Assembly (NCBI GenBank): GCA_038496675.1
Contig: CM076652.1
Location: 7,585,079 to 7,649,078 of the forward strand
From: Rachycentron canadum
Lineage: Eukaryota > Chordata > Actinopteri > Carangiformes > Rachycentridae
Direction of reading: 5' to 3'
DNA: 64,000 nucleotides
Position 1 is the first letter of the stretch; each line of letters begins with the position of its first letter. The position numbers were made by a program, and so were the translations under genes. Positions 1-12,578 of the stretch are shown here, in pieces. The notes beneath the pieces were generated by a model, which saw only the letters and a list, made by a program, of their open reading frames with translations, searched no databases and was not told the DNA's origin.

Positions 1-1036
1 TTTTTTTTAGTCAGTATCTTTAAATAAGATCAGTCAAATCAATCAAACATGAACTCACAGGAAGGAAAATCAGAAATTGTTCATTATATCAGCTTAAAAA
101 TGTGATTTCTACACAACAACTAATTTCTAAATTGAAAATCTCTAAGGCAGCAAAACGTGTCTAAATCGTCTCTTGGCTTCAAATGATCATATTTCGACTT
201 TGATACATAAAAAGTGAAAGTAAGGAAAACTAAGAGCTGCCATTTTGCTGATAAAGCTGATATAAAGAAGCCAGACAAAATCAATTGAGGCTAAAGGAGA
301 GGAGAGTCAGGTGCTCCAACCAAAACACAGCCAACAGCATCAGGTGCCTCCAGATCACCAGGATGCGCAATTACGCATCCCAGAGTCCCAAAGCTCCACT
401 TGTAACCACCAGCTCATGGTCACATTTCTCTTTGTTACAGGGAAAGATATTTAAAGTAAAAAATAATAAATATATACATGCATACACACAAACACACACA
501 CACATATACAGCTCTTTAATATCATCGTCAGCATGCATTGCAAAATGGAGCCACAACACAATGTAAAAATCTTTTGTCCACAAAAAAGTGATAAAAAAAA
601 ATGAGCGAAGGGGGGAAAAAAGCAACATATCTATCCACTGGTTTTTGAGGTGTTTACCATCTTGAACAAAAGATGATAATAGGCTACAGCCAGGAAACCT
701 GTTTAGAGATCTTTAGTGAACAAAGCACACCTCAACCTCCTCTTGTCAAACATCTGAATAAAACAAGTTGTCAGGACTCAGTGCAGCATTAACACACTGT
801 TGTTTTCCTGCAGCCCAGCAGAGGAACAGTGACACCAGTGGCTCCTCTGAGTGAGATCAGAGGCTGCAGCAGCGCATTTGTTCCCGGAAGCGTTCAATTA
901 CCATATCAGAATAAAACGGAACACACCCGGGGGTTAGAAACGGTCACAAGTTACGACCCTACACAGTCAAAAGGTGTAGCCCACTGAGAGGCCAGCGGTC
1001 AACACTGAAGTTTGGTGAAATTCTGCAAGACACACT

Positions 1037-1038
<2 letters not shown>
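1..1038. other. Non-coding unique sequence
   Basis: AT-rich sequence with no recognisable exon. It contains a short CA-rich run near 485-505 and several short A and T runs. Open frames on both strands are under 100 codons and resemble no protein family I know. Nothing else stands out. Confidence 0.6.

Positions 1039-1068
<30 letters not shown>
1039..1068. repeat. Poly-A tract, 30 nt
   Basis: Thirty uninterrupted A residues. The tract is flanked by the same short word on both sides (CACTGC before, CACTGC after), and CTGCAAGA also occurs just to the left at 1023-1030. The duplicated flank could be a small target-site duplication of a retroposed tail, or a local slippage product. No retroposed body is visible next to it. 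Confidence 0.9.
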
Positions 1069-1069
<1 letters not shown>

Positions 1070-1341
1070 ACTGCAAGAAATATCCGCCAGGACAGACGAT
1101 TTTATACAATTTCAACTTTTAAAATCTTTGTTTTTTTTCTTTTTTTTAAGTAAAACTTAGAAAAATCAGCCAAAGATGACGAGCCAAGTCCTCCCGTTTG
1201 CTACTTATCAACTTGCTCTATTTTCTAGAAACCGCTTGACTTATTTGCCTTTATTACACATTGCTTCAGTGGCATATCAGTCAAGAAAATTTCCGAAATA
1301 AAAGCACCGAAAACGAGCATAATTATTTACCGCTGGTGGAT

Positions 1342-1361
1342 CCCCCCCCCTCCCCCTCCCC
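1342..1361 (-). repeat. C-tract with G-quadruplex potential on minus strand
   Basis: Nine C, T, five C, T, four C. Read on the minus strand this gives three closely spaced G runs, the longest of which can supply two G-tracts. That is enough for an intramolecular G-quadruplex in principle. No gene start is visible nearby, so a promoter role is not supported. Confidence 0.6.
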
Positions 1362-4300
1362 GGCTTGGAGTTAATGGAAAAAAAATAGATTTAAAAGGCG
1401 AGAATAACTGCTGAGGGTGGTCACTTTTTGCAGTGAGGACCGACCAGTGATTCATCATCACCGCACCTTTCACAGTTTCAATCACCGTTAGAAGCAGCAC
1501 ACAGGCAGACCACACCCCGCTGAGGAGAGAGCCTCTCTCTGCTGTCACCGACACCAACATGGGAATCATGACTCTCAGAGAAAATGTCCCACATGAGACA
1601 TGAACAGGGGAATTTGTCAGACTCCTGTTGAGCTGTAGAAGCAGTAGAGAAATGACAACAGCTCAGGTCTGAGTGTCGCTGCTTTGGAGGTAAAACAAGT
1701 TATAATTAGCTCTGCCTTTCAAATCAGTCCTGTGAAGTTTATTTTCTATGAATCTGTCAGGCATCTTGTAAATCTCCAAGTACTTAGAAAAGGAGAAACA
1801 TTCATCATTTTATTACAAAAATTTGTGGAAAATTACTACATGTTAAGCAACAAGTGAATAAATATAAAATATTTAAATTGATAAAAAGGACATTAGTCAT
1901 GTAAAGCAGATTTTTGGGGGATTTTTTTTTTTTTACAATAGGTTGCACATTCATCAACCTACAAGTGAAGCTCAAATGAACAAGAACAGACAATGAAGAC
2001 TCCTTTTTTTAAACAAAGCATTTCCATTCTGTAGCTAAACTAGTTTTAATAGATAAGATCTCTTCAGCTATGTGAACAGTAAATACCTCAAACATAATCT
2101 TAAAACAACACACCTGCATCAGCAGGTCAGCAACTGCCAGGCAGAAAATACACCTAATTTTACAGTAAAATAAAATTAAATTAAACATGATTAAATTAAA
2201 AGATTACATGTATGTTATTATAAAGGTGTCCTAACTCATTATAATGTTTCAAAGTAAATGAAATATGAAAGAGATTTGATGTAACAAAGAAACTTTGGTG
2301 GATTTTTTAACATGTGAAATTCCACGCTTTATACATGTATAATTTATATTCCCCTGTTAAAACTGTTTATATATAATATCATCATTTTTTATCATAAATT
2401 ATATTAAGAATAATTTTTGGAAGATTTTTGATAGAGGTATTAACAGTCCAACTATTAAAGATTATTGTTGAATGGCTGAAGAACTGACTGATTTACTGAA
2501 ATTAATTCAGATATTTAATTATTTTTAAGAAAATAACATAAATAAAATGAAACATTTAATTCTTAAAATTCAGATGTGCTCATTTCTTAATTTTCTGAAC
2601 AACAAATCCATTGGATATCTTCTTTGTTTAGATTCTATTAACATATAACATGCATTATTGAATTAAAAATTTAAGTAATGTTTGCAAAGGTGGAAAACAT
2701 CAGAGAAAGAACAAATTTAATGTATTAATCATTTAAAATTTCACTTCAAAAATATGTCTTCGTGTGTACAATCATATTGGAGGTGTTTACACTGGGAGAA
2801 GAAAGAGCAGGTGAACATGGATGCAGTTTATTCCCACAGCAGGTGAAACAGCCCTGACACAAGCATCCAGCAGCCTCCTCCCTGCTGCAGCTAACTACAC
2901 CTCTCCAGTCACTTCCTGCCACGTGAATAAAAACAAGGAGAAGAGAACAACATCCAACAGCATTAACACACTCAAACCATGGTTTTTAGGCAAGTTGAAA
3001 TGTAACAAAAATATAAAATTTACAAAGAAGACAATGCTTTTCAGATGTTGTACACGCTTCCAGTTTGATCTTGAGAAGCACTGTTTGATTCCGATTGATG
3101 AGTCACCATTTAATTAGCATCAAAACATCGGCCATACACGTGTATCATTTGTTTATCAAGCTCACATTTCCCCATTTTTAGCTGTGGTTGAATAACTGCA
3201 GATGTGTGCACCAGACAACAACAATACAGAGAAAAACCTACTCATCCATGATAAAAAAAACACCAGACTTCATGCAAAACTTCACAGGAAAAACTTCTCC
3301 AACCGAATTGTTTCAATCATCACAAACAGTTTATTAGTAAAAAATGTAGGCATTAACGTTAAGAAAAAAAAAGTGTCATTTAATGCTTCAAAACTTTAAA
3401 TAAATGATGGACTTGAGTGTTACACTTTTCCAAACCTAAAATTTTAAATGATTTAACAGAATATACACAACCAAGCATCCTGGATGAAGCTTAAGCCGAT
3501 TTTATGCAGAAAATAGCTCCTAGCACCAAACAGATCAGTCAAACACTGACGTTTCATCATCACAGGATAGACGGTCACACAGAAAGGTAAGACAACCATT
3601 GCCAGCCACCTCCTGAAGATGTGAGATCCTTGAGCATCAACAGAGCTCCCACCTGATCCTTAGTATCTGACCAGAAAAATCGGTTGACATGTTCAATCAG
3701 TCGCCACCTTCACCACGAGGTGATTCTTGCCCCGGTTTGGGAGCCATTCCCCGGTTTTTAATGTGAGCATTTCCAGCAGTTTAGTGAAGCTTGTCCCTGA
3801 CATCTCCACTAACCACCTGTGGGATTTCTCCCCTCCATGAATGATGTTACAACAATGCAGCTTTGGCACTGAGTGCTTTGCCTTGCACACTTCCCTCAGA
3901 CTCCCTCAGAAATTCTTTATGCAAACATGTCCTCCCGAATTCTTTGAGACATGCCCTTATCTCATTAACTGAAAACGAAACAAGGGGGAGCAAAAAAAGA
4001 AAAGGTAGGGAACAAAGTCCTAATTGTTGTCTTTTGCTGACTTTGGGATAAGATGTTGACTGCAGGATGCTGGGGGGAGGTGAAAGGTCTCTCCACCACA
4101 GGTAAGACACCTTTCAGAGCCTCTGGTCAAAATGCATCCGCTGATGATGTTAACGGGCATTCAACTGACGTCAGTGGCATCCAGGATCATGGACTGTACG
4201 GAAAATGTGTGTGCAATTACACCCAATTAATTAATTAAGCTAATGAAACATTTTTATTTACAACATTACAATCACTTAACGGCAACTGCAGGGAGCAAAA

Positions 4301-7250
4301 CCCTCCACACAATGACTTTGTTTTGTGATGGTGCATTGATTATTACATTTTCTGTGCACAAGCTTAGTGAGTTGATAATCAGACGTCAAGTTAAAGTTAC
4401 ATCTGATGCTTCTGAGGCAGAGAGGAACTATCCCAAACAGACACAGCAGAAGTTTGATGTGGCCCATTGTGCAAATGACTGAAGGATTAACTTGGCTCTT
4501 CTTTATTTCAACAGAAGAAAGAAAATGTCCAAACACAACAAAATTGCAGAAGCTCAGCGTTTCTACTCTGTACTAATAACAGGCTGAACTGTTAGAGACA
4601 TCAGCACTATCATCACACCAAAAACGTCACATTACAACAGTCATAGCATATTAACTGCGTTTCTTTCAGTGTTTCTATATTTGTCATCTACTGGTACTGC
4701 AGTCCACACAATGTGACACTGTACTACTGCCAAACACCACACAGCGACCATCAATGCCTCTATGGCTGAGGAGCAAGCGCAGTAGTTGGGACGTCAGCTT
4801 TCTGTTCCCTCCTCCTGCTTTAACCTCCGTCATCTGAGGATTTGAATAGGCGATACTCTTCATCACATGTGGTTGCCTTCATCTTTACCTCCGCTTCTAA
4901 AGCTCGGAGACAAAGTAACAGCTAATGAGCTTAAATGGAAACATGAATGTTTATCTTGGTGTCGTTACTGTGTTGCACTTAACTTTGGTTTTCACCATGT
5001 TGCAGGTGACCATGGGAACGCAGACTCAAGTCATTTGTGCCCTTTAGCGCTCGGTTGTCACAGCAAATCGTCCAAATCTTTAGCTATAGCAATATTTTTT
5101 TCCCCTCACAAAGCAAATGTCCATCTTTTCACACACAATCTGCCCTTCAGGAGAGCTGATAATACAAAGTGAAAGCATCATTAATAACTAAAAGCAGCCT
5201 TGGACTATGTCTCAATCCATCAAAGATGTTAGCGACAGCTTGTTGAGAGACAGATGAGGTTCTCCACAGAGTGTGTGTCGTGGAAGGTGTGCCACTGGAA
5301 CAATAGGGTCTGGTAGCTCTGGCCAAACCTTTAGTTAACTCAAGAAACACACCGTCTGGTATTCATTTACCTTTCTTCAACCCCCCCAAGCCTCATTCCT
5401 TCATCCCTGCCTTCCTCCCTGCTTCCACCACAACCCTCTTTCACATGCTTGACCCTGTCTTTTGAACTCCAACAACTTTTCATGTGGTCATCAAATATGG
5501 GGCCAAATGAGCCAGATAGAAAGGTGGGTTCTGCTAAATAATGTCAATATTTCCTTGCCTTAACAGAGAATAAACTGCTTTCTTTTCTGTTTCTCACATT
5601 TGTTTCTCCACATAAAAGCAACAGTGAAGGCTGCCTTGCTCCACACAGAGCAGTGCAGAGTGGCTCAGCTGCTGCTGCTGACTCTTCCCCTCCAGCTCCT
5701 CCAGGATTTTCCCATGTTCATATCACTAGCCCTTGACTTTGTCACTCATGCAACAGCTGCTTGCTGATACCACATCACAGTTCTAGCCTATTGCACTCCC
5801 TTCTTTCACTACATACACCAAGAACAAAGACAATGGTAATCCAGCTGAGTCCTTGGTGCAGACTACAAGGACTACCAGGGAGTCAAGACAATAACTACAA
5901 TTTTTCCTAAAAAAAAAACACAACAAAAAAACTTCAGATTGTTTTAAAATTGTGTCTGTAGGTGCTTGAGGAGGATCAACATCCTGAGGATGTCCACAAG
6001 GGATCACAACAAGCTCAGACTAAAACAGAAGGGACTTGAGGTCAAACAGATCTCACAGCTTATCAATAAAGCTCACTGGCATCGCAATAAAGGCATCAAT
6101 CAGAGATATTAACTAATCTCATCACACACAACTTATTATAGACTGCACTGTTATTACAGTCATGCAAAGGGATAGCAGACGATATGAGAAACATAGCTGC
6201 ACAGTACACAGAGGGCAGCGTGACAGAACCTGGAAGTTTTCATAGACAAACCCAATAAGTCAAGCCTTTCATATAAATCCGGTTTAATCTATCATTCATG
6301 CTGCTCCCAATAATGAACAAAAGCATAATGTATGAGTCTCTTGAACAAACAGAGATATGCAAACAAAAAAGTTAACCATATAGTTCCCAAAATAACCCAA
6401 GCAAATAAAAATAAACCCAGAAACCAATCTTGGTGAACACCTGAGCATATACAGCCTCTCACACATGCATCAAGTGGTGCTACTGTTGCCCTTGTTTCTG
6501 TATCTCTGCTGCAGATGGTAACAGATGGTACATACATGGGATGTTAAAGCATACAGTGCAGAGATGAGCACAAGATTACTTCTATGATCATAGAGGGTTT
6601 CCCTCCTGCCTCAGGTGCTCATCTATTTCCTGTCACTAACAATAACGCAGAGCTCTGCTTTGGGATGAAGAGCTTAATAAAGAAATCACATGTGTGTCAG
6701 AACAAAGGGAAGATGCACGTGCAGAAAACACAAACACCTGGTCAGAAAATACACAAAAAATAAGATGAGAAAAAAAAGAAAGGCAAAGACACCCACAGTG
6801 TATCTGATCTTCTCAGTGATCGATGATGGAGACGAATGAGGGGGGCCCACCACAGTGGCTCCCCTGGCAGGCGTGTTGCTTTATTACAGCACCACACATG
6901 AATGTGCACCATCCTCCACACCACTGTGGATCGGGCAGCAATAATCTGATCCTTTTGGGAAACTGAGGTGTTGGACTGTAATTTATAGGCCGTATCTTTC
7001 AAGTCTTTCCCTCGGCTCTGCTGGTGGCGTCAGCCCCTGAGCCACTGTGTGTGTTTAATGGATACATGTGTCGCTCCCTATCTCGCTCTCTGAGTGGCAC
7101 AAAGGTAAAGGGAAGCTTAACAGCCTGGGAAAAAGTTGAACAGTGTGAAATTACCTTGATCCAAAGATTCCTGCCGCATACCAGCCCAATGAACCCATAA
7201 CAGAGCAGGCACTCAGTCAGAGAGCTTTGCCTGCAGGGAACAGCTGAGAC
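1362..7250. other. Non-coding unique sequence, AT-rich 1800-2790
   Basis: Nearly 6 kb with no recognisable gene. 1800-2790 is especially AT-rich, with short repeated words such as TTAAATTAAA. A good 5' splice-site word (CAG|GTAAGA) occurs at about 4098-4106, but the open stretch before it has no convincing acceptor. The rest is unremarkable sequence with short chance frames on both strands. Confidence 0.6.
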
Positions 7251-7286
7251 ATTACAGAGGGGGAGGGAGGGAGGGGAGGGGAGGGG
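7251..7286 (+). repeat. G-rich purine tract at the left edge of the assembly gap
   Basis: A run of GGGA/GGGGA units. It has many G-tracts of three or more, so it can form G-quadruplexes. It continues up to an adapter-like 12-mer and then the run of N. G-rich sequence also starts on the far side of the gap (about 7693-7737), which suggests one G-rich low-complexity region that the assembly could not cross. Confidence 0.8.
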
Positions 7287-7298
7287 CTGTCTCTTATA
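7287..7298 (+). other. Probable Tn5/Nextera mosaic-end remnant at a contig edge
   Basis: The last 12 called bases before the gap are CTGTCTCTTATA. They are identical to the first 12 bases of the Nextera read-through adapter CTGTCTCTTATACACATCT, the Tn5 mosaic end. An exact 12-base match ending precisely at a gap is very unlikely by chance. The bases are probably untrimmed library adapter and not genomic. Native sequence that happens to match cannot be excluded. Confidence 0.75.
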
Positions 7299-7691
7299 NN
7301 NNNNNNNNNNNNNNNNNNNNNNNNNNNNNNNNNNNNNNNNNNNNNNNNNNNNNNNNNNNNNNNNNNNNNNNNNNNNNNNNNNNNNNNNNNNNNNNNNNNN
7401 NNNNNNNNNNNNNNNNNNNNNNNNNNNNNNNNNNNNNNNNNNNNNNNNNNNNNNNNNNNNNNNNNNNNNNNNNNNNNNNNNNNNNNNNNNNNNNNNNNNN
7501 NNNNNNNNNNNNNNNNNNNNNNNNNNNNNNNNNNNNNNNNNNNNNNNNNNNNNNNNNNNNNNNNNNNNNNNNNNNNNNNNNNNNNNNNNNNNNNNNNNNN
7601 NNNNNNNNNNNNNNNNNNNNNNNNNNNNNNNNNNNNNNNNNNNNNNNNNNNNNNNNNNNNNNNNNNNNNNNNNNNNNNNNNNNNNNNNNNN
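7299..7691. other. Assembly gap (393 N)
   Basis: An unbroken run of N between two G-rich flanks. Long frames that appear to cross it are artefacts of translating N. The length is not a round number, so it may be an estimated or masked length. Confidence 0.99.
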
Positions 7692-7737
7692 TGGGTGGTG
7701 GGGGGTAGAGGGGTGGAGGGGGGGCATAGGGAGGTGA
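7692..7737 (+). repeat. G-rich tract at the right edge of the gap
   Basis: A continuation of low-complexity G-rich sequence (GGTGGGGGG, GGAGGGGGGG, AGGGAGG) immediately after the gap. With the left flank it forms an interrupted G-quadruplex-prone region. No gene start is associated with it. Confidence 0.75.
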
Positions 7738-8685
7738 AAGAAAGATAAATGGTAGCAGGAAAGAGGCCCACCTCTAGTAATCTCCAGTCTACAGTCAGTG
7801 GTAGGGGTCAGAGTGTCTCTATCTAATGTACATCCTATGATAACACTGGACAACTGGTAGGTGGGGTACCACTGATTATGGTTTAGTCAGAATTCGCACC
7901 GAGAGGCTCTTTTGGGGAAATCTAGGAGGAGCAGCTGTAGAGCTGTTAAATGTGGATTTCAAATGTGTCACTTTCACAAACACTTATGCTTTTTTTTTTT
8001 TTTTTTTTGTTTTTGGGCAGCCAAGGCTAAAGCTCAAATTGAAATTGCAATCCAGCAGACTTCAGGCAAATTGCAATGATTTTTTTTATTTGAAATAAAA
8101 AGGTTAAAGACACATAAATAATCTGCAAAATAAATAAGGGAGGGCTCTGTGATGGGAAAGCATTTCAAAGAGTTTATTTAGATGGATTCAGATGCTTGTT
8201 GACCTACTTGCCTTGGCCCAAGAGTCATGCTTTGATGGCCTGGTAAAAAACATGTAGGGCTAAAATGTGATGGTAAATCATCTACAGTAAAAAGAGGCTT
8301 TGAATAACTTTCACTTCACAAACCTGACCCTTGTTAAAAGAATGACTCTTATTATCTACTTCATTCACCGCTGTTCCTAAATATTGGTCAGTTAAATTAC
8401 TGTAACTGAAAAACATGTTTTTGATTGATTACTGCAGCTGAAATTGTATTTGTTTTTAAATCTGATCCAACTATGTAATACTGGGTAATTAAAACACACT
8501 ATCACAACCATCACACAATTATAATGCAGTTATAATGTCTCTATAATATTTTAATAGATAGTATAACAGTTCTCTCAGGAAGTTACTGGAAATGGCTTAA
8601 ATGATGTGACGAGTGGGACACAGTTTGGCTTCAGGCTCTTATGCAAAAGCATTGGCGGTTTGCTGAAATTTTCATCCGCATATTA
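7738..8685. other. Non-coding sequence with poly-T and short palindromes
   Basis: Contains a 19-nt poly-T (7990-8008), a perfect 14-nt palindrome AAAAACATGTTTTT (8409-8422), and a tandem TTATAATG-CAG-TTATAATG (8519-8537). No coding signal is seen. Confidence 0.6.
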
Positions 8686-9048
8686 TTAAAGGTACAATGT
8701 GTAAGGTTTTGCTATTGCTACACAGCCAGCATTGACATTAACAGCTGCATTACTTAGAAGAAATGCTGTGAGTTCAGCATCAAATTTCATTTACTTCTTT
8801 TGTACGACTTCTTCATCCTCTCATGTTGAAATGAGGACAGACCGGATGCTACAGTGACTCAGTATTGCCTCTTGAGGTACAAAGTGGTATGACGAGATAG
8901 GCCAGGGCTAACTGATGAGTACGCTGGTTACAACTTCAGTATCTACCTGCTGCACAATACATAGATGTTACAATGTCAAAACTGTTACTTATTCATTGAC
9001 TTATATAACATTTTCAGCGATTCCTCCACTTCCACATTACCCCTTTAA
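8686..9048. mobile_element. MITE-like element with terminal inverted repeats (about 363 bp)
   Basis: The left end reads TTAAAGGTACAATGTGTAAG. The reverse complement of the right end reads TTAAAGGGGTAATGTGGAAG. The two match over about 20 bp with a small gap and a few substitutions. Both ends carry TTAA, which may be the target-site duplication (a piggyBac-like habit) or part of the inverted repeat. The interior has no transposase and only chance frames, so the element is non-autonomous. AGGTACAATGTGTA ends are common in teleost interspersed repeats, from memory. The superfamily is not assigned. Confidence 0.6.
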
Positions 9049-10374
9049 ATATTTAAATAGATTATTCTTTAAACAATTTGTAGAATTGCTTGTGTATAGT
9101 ATTTTGTTAAAACAATGACTAATCTTAACTTCGGGATAAAATCACCAATCACCAGGAACCAATAAATAAATCAAGCAACTAAACAAAACAATAAAAAAAG
9201 CTGTATTCTGTTCTCTGACACTGGGCTTGTTTGTGAACTAAAGAAAGTCATAGGTCTAAATGTAGTATATGAATAGTTGCAGGAGGAGGTTGAGGACTAC
9301 TGCTTCTGTGTCTGACTCAGCAATGAAGGGATAAAGTTTGTGTTGGTAGAGGACGCAAACACTCCTGCTTTCTTGCTTTCTGTCGTTGTTTTTAGACACT
9401 GTCAATCTCATGCTTCCTGATATGGTAGTCTAATACCAGCATAACCTATTAGAAAATAGGTTAAATTAAGACTTTGTGCACAGCAAAATCTTGTTTCTTT
9501 GGTCTTTTTCTATATTTTGAAAATAAAACATAAGCGGGGTCTCTGCTGATTTGTCAAGGAAATCCCCACTTCTAAAAGTGAACCGTGATTCAATACATCT
9601 AAATTAGTGCCGTTAAGGCTCCTGGAATTAAATAATTCTTAGTTTGATCTTATTGAAAATATTATCTAAATACAAAAATAAGAGCACTGTTAACAAATGC
9701 TTTCTTTTGCCTTTGGACCTTGGTAATAACTTTAAGAAAATAAATTTTATAGCGTATTAGCATATTCAAAACTAATAAAAAAAACTTAAGACTTATAATA
9801 ATAAAATAAAACTGATATACTTATTAAACTATTGGGGATTTTTTTCTTGTTCCTCTATCACTGAGGGGACTCCACCCCTGTAAATGACACATCAACTCCG
9901 ACAAACGAGATGAGATAATTATAATTTATAGCGCTGACGAAATCAAAACGCTGACAGCTGGAGGAGATGAACCCGTTTTAGGGTAATTCAGAAACGACCA
10001 GTTCCTGTGTTTGTTCATTGCACCTGTTTGTTTGTGCCAGCTTGTGATGAGTATATTCTTATCAAAATATCTGCAGATGCCTCTGCAGACATGCGCACTC
10101 TCTCTCTCTCTCTCCCTCTGGGTTTGAAAGTGTGACATTTGTTCATACCCAATTATAAAGACCTATGACTGTGGTGATTCTGACAGCGCCGGATATGAGC
10201 AAAGATGCACTTTGAGCCACATCTAGAGCAATGTAACCTGAGCAGCGATGGGGGGAGTGCCATCACTTTAATCAGGTGCAAGTCTTATGCTGCAGAACTG
10301 TAAGGCATCAGCAAGTCACGTTGTTACATGTGCATAACCATAAGTATTTCAATATGCAAAGGACATACACCCCC

Positions 10375-10378
<4 letters not shown>
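9049..10378. other. Non-coding AT-rich sequence with one hairpin and a CT run
   Basis: Holds a hairpin at 9442-9463 with 9-bp perfect arms (TAACCTATT / AATAGGTTA) and an AGAA loop, plus a short (CT)n near 10098-10116. 9600-9850 is strongly AT-rich. No exon is recognised. Confidence 0.6.
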
Positions 10379-10434
<56 letters not shown>

Positions 10435-10435
10435 N

Positions 10436-10482
<47 letters not shown>
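10379..10482. repeat. (CA)n microsatellite, about 104 nt
   Basis: A near-perfect CA dinucleotide repeat with one ambiguous base (N) at 10435. It is the longest microsatellite in the window. The N suggests that reads disagreed or that two partial repeats were joined, so the true length is uncertain. Frames through it encode only alternating Thr-His or Cys-Val and are not genes. Confidence 0.97.
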
Positions 10483-10483
<1 letters not shown>

Positions 10484-12180
10484 CTCAGTTTTGACACATT
10501 TAAAATTGCAACAACCTTCATCCTCAGTCTGTCACTAGTGACTGGAGCAGGTTTATCAATGAAATCTGTTTGTAAAAGGCACATTAATACACTGATCAGG
10601 TAAGTTCGAGCTGAGGCAGGTTTCTGGTCAGAAAAATCTCCACACTTGACGTCATCCCTCGAAAATCAGAACTAGGAACGAAACAAACAAAAAGAAAAAA
10701 CACACTGTTTGTATTCTGGCTAATTAAATTAGATTCACTCGTAACGTTTCTTCTTTTGACAACCCTGAGTCAATAAGGTGAAGGTGAGATCTCTCCCCAT
10801 ACCTCGGTCTCCTGCCTTCACAGCCATGCTTTTACCAGCAATCAGCCCTCATCGGTTAAGTAGGCTCACTGGCTACTTCATGCTTAACGTGTTTTTTCCT
10901 TTTCCTTTCCTTTTTTATGCGACTGTAGTTAATGGTATGCAGCAGTTGTTTTCATTGTAAACAAACACAGGTTTGTTTATATTCAATGTTTCCCTTCAAA
11001 ACACATTGTGTGTATCCTTGAGGGCCCCGAAACATGTTGAATGTATTTCCCACATTCGACACGACGAGACATTTGCAGAGCGAGTGTTTGTATGTTTTGA
11101 AATCTGCACAGTTTAAATCTCAAGCTGTCTTTTTCTTCTCCTCTTTAACTGGGATAGGGTTTTTCTTCTGTGTTCTGATCGGGCAAGAAAAATAATAATA
11201 ATAATTACTCTACTGCACCTATTAGATATTGCTCTACGCGTCACACTGCAAAATGTGGCAAATTTTAATTAAAGAAAAGAGACAATTAGAATTATATAAT
11301 AATATTAAACTTACTATTACATAACTATTTACCTTAACTATGACTATATCTTTGCTCATTCTTTTGCAAGATGCGTTATCACTCAGTCACTTGAGCATCA
11401 CATCAACTTTCTACATCCTTTTCTGAGTTCTTCACAGGTCAAACAACTGAAGCAAACCTGTGAAAACACCCCCCAGATCTGATGTGCAGAACATCAGACC
11501 CAATCTGAAAACACACATCACAAGGTAACAAGACCCGACCAAAAACATCCTGTCTATGTTAAGTCATTTCAGCAAATTCCCAAAGAGAACATCTGTTTAT
11601 GTTGAGGAGACGTCTAGTGGCTGTAGGAATTATTTATATCTCCTGCCAGTCATGGAGAAAAGAGGAGGTAGTTTGACCTTGTTATAGTGTTTGGATGAGC
11701 TGACAAAACATCTGACTATGACAAGGGAGATTCTTGTTTGTTTCCGGTTTCCTACTGATATCTATCATTGGTTTCTTTTAACCATGGCAACGCATGCTGT
11801 AACTCTTTATCATGTTGTGTTTATACCTAATCCTAACCAACTCTTAACCATAGAGGTATCAGAACAGAAAAAAAGTGTCATTCTGGAGAGCAGCTGCACA
11901 CAACACATTTACAGATTTACAACACCTTGGAACAAAAATACAATAAATGAACAAAACAGAGTGAGAGAACCAAGAGTAGAAGCAGCAAAAGGAGCACCGC
12001 TGCACAATTGTATAATAGTTCACACTGTGCAGTGTGTTTTGATTTTGCACCACATTTGATCAATGTCCACATGGGTCCAACCAGGTATCACACAGACAGG
12101 AGCAACAACGGCACAACAGGACCCTACTAAACCATACACTGAATCAGTTTGTGACTCTGGTCCCAGGTTGGTTCACTGAG
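10483..12180. other. Non-coding sequence
   Basis: Includes a short (AAT)n near 11190-11205. A 122-codon frame on the plus strand (11691-12059) lacks an ATG at its start and matches nothing recognisable; I treat it as chance. No RNA gene is seen. Confidence 0.55.
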
Positions 12181-12300
12181 AAAACCAAGCTTCTGGTCTT
12201 TCTCCAATAGCATGAGGGCGGCGGACTAATTCATGTTCCATTACCTCTGGAATGTCTACTGTGGAATAAGGGAGCAGCCGCACATCACAGGCTGGCATTC
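12181..12300. promoter_or_regulatory. Candidate regulatory island (conservation untested)
   Basis: Unique, balanced-composition sequence with TAATTCATG near 12227 and short GC-rich words, set between simpler AT-rich or C-rich DNA. Such islands in fish gene deserts are often conserved enhancers, but nothing in one sequence can prove it. The call rests on complexity contrast only. Confidence 0.15.
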
Positions 12301-12516
12301 ACCTTTCAATCACCCCCCCCTCCCTCCACCGCCCTCACCCCTGTAATCATGTTAGCTCATACATAATCGCATTTCAATTACTGACAGGAGTGTGACCCTT
12401 GCCTCCCAACCTACCTAATCTAATACATGTGTTTCCGAAAAGACAGAGGGGTGCCTTGTTTTGGTAGGACATCAGAAAAAAGAAACATGCATCAACGTGC
12501 AGTGTCAGGCCAAAGC

Positions 12517-12578
12517 TATAAAAAGGGATTCCACAGTTTTCTTGTGATGCAGCCCGGGGCGTCAGCAGCTATTTTTAG
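12517..12578 (+). promoter_or_regulatory. TATA-like motif followed by a consensus MEF2 site
   Basis: TATAAAAAG lies at 12517-12525. CTATTTTTAG at 12569-12578 fits the MEF2 consensus YTA(A/T)4TAR exactly. The order (MEF2 downstream of TATA on plus) is not a classical muscle promoter, and no transcript can be identified. It could be an enhancer motif or chance. Confidence 0.2.

Noticed and set aside
4098..4106. Consensus 5' splice site CAG|GTAAGA
   Set aside because: The only nearby acceptor would give an exon of about 41 nt with no protein meaning. Isolated donor words are expected by chance.
6999..7853. A 284-codon minus-strand frame
   Set aside because: Most of it is the run of N translated as unknown residues. 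The real flanks are low-complexity proline/serine text.
10276..10584. Frames encoding Thr-His or Cys-Val repeats
   Set aside because: They are direct translations of the (CA)n microsatellite. The same applies at 12755, 20976, 39241, 46516, 51563 and 52563.
11691..12059. 122-codon plus-strand frame
   Set aside because: No ATG at the start, no splice partner and no recognisable domain.
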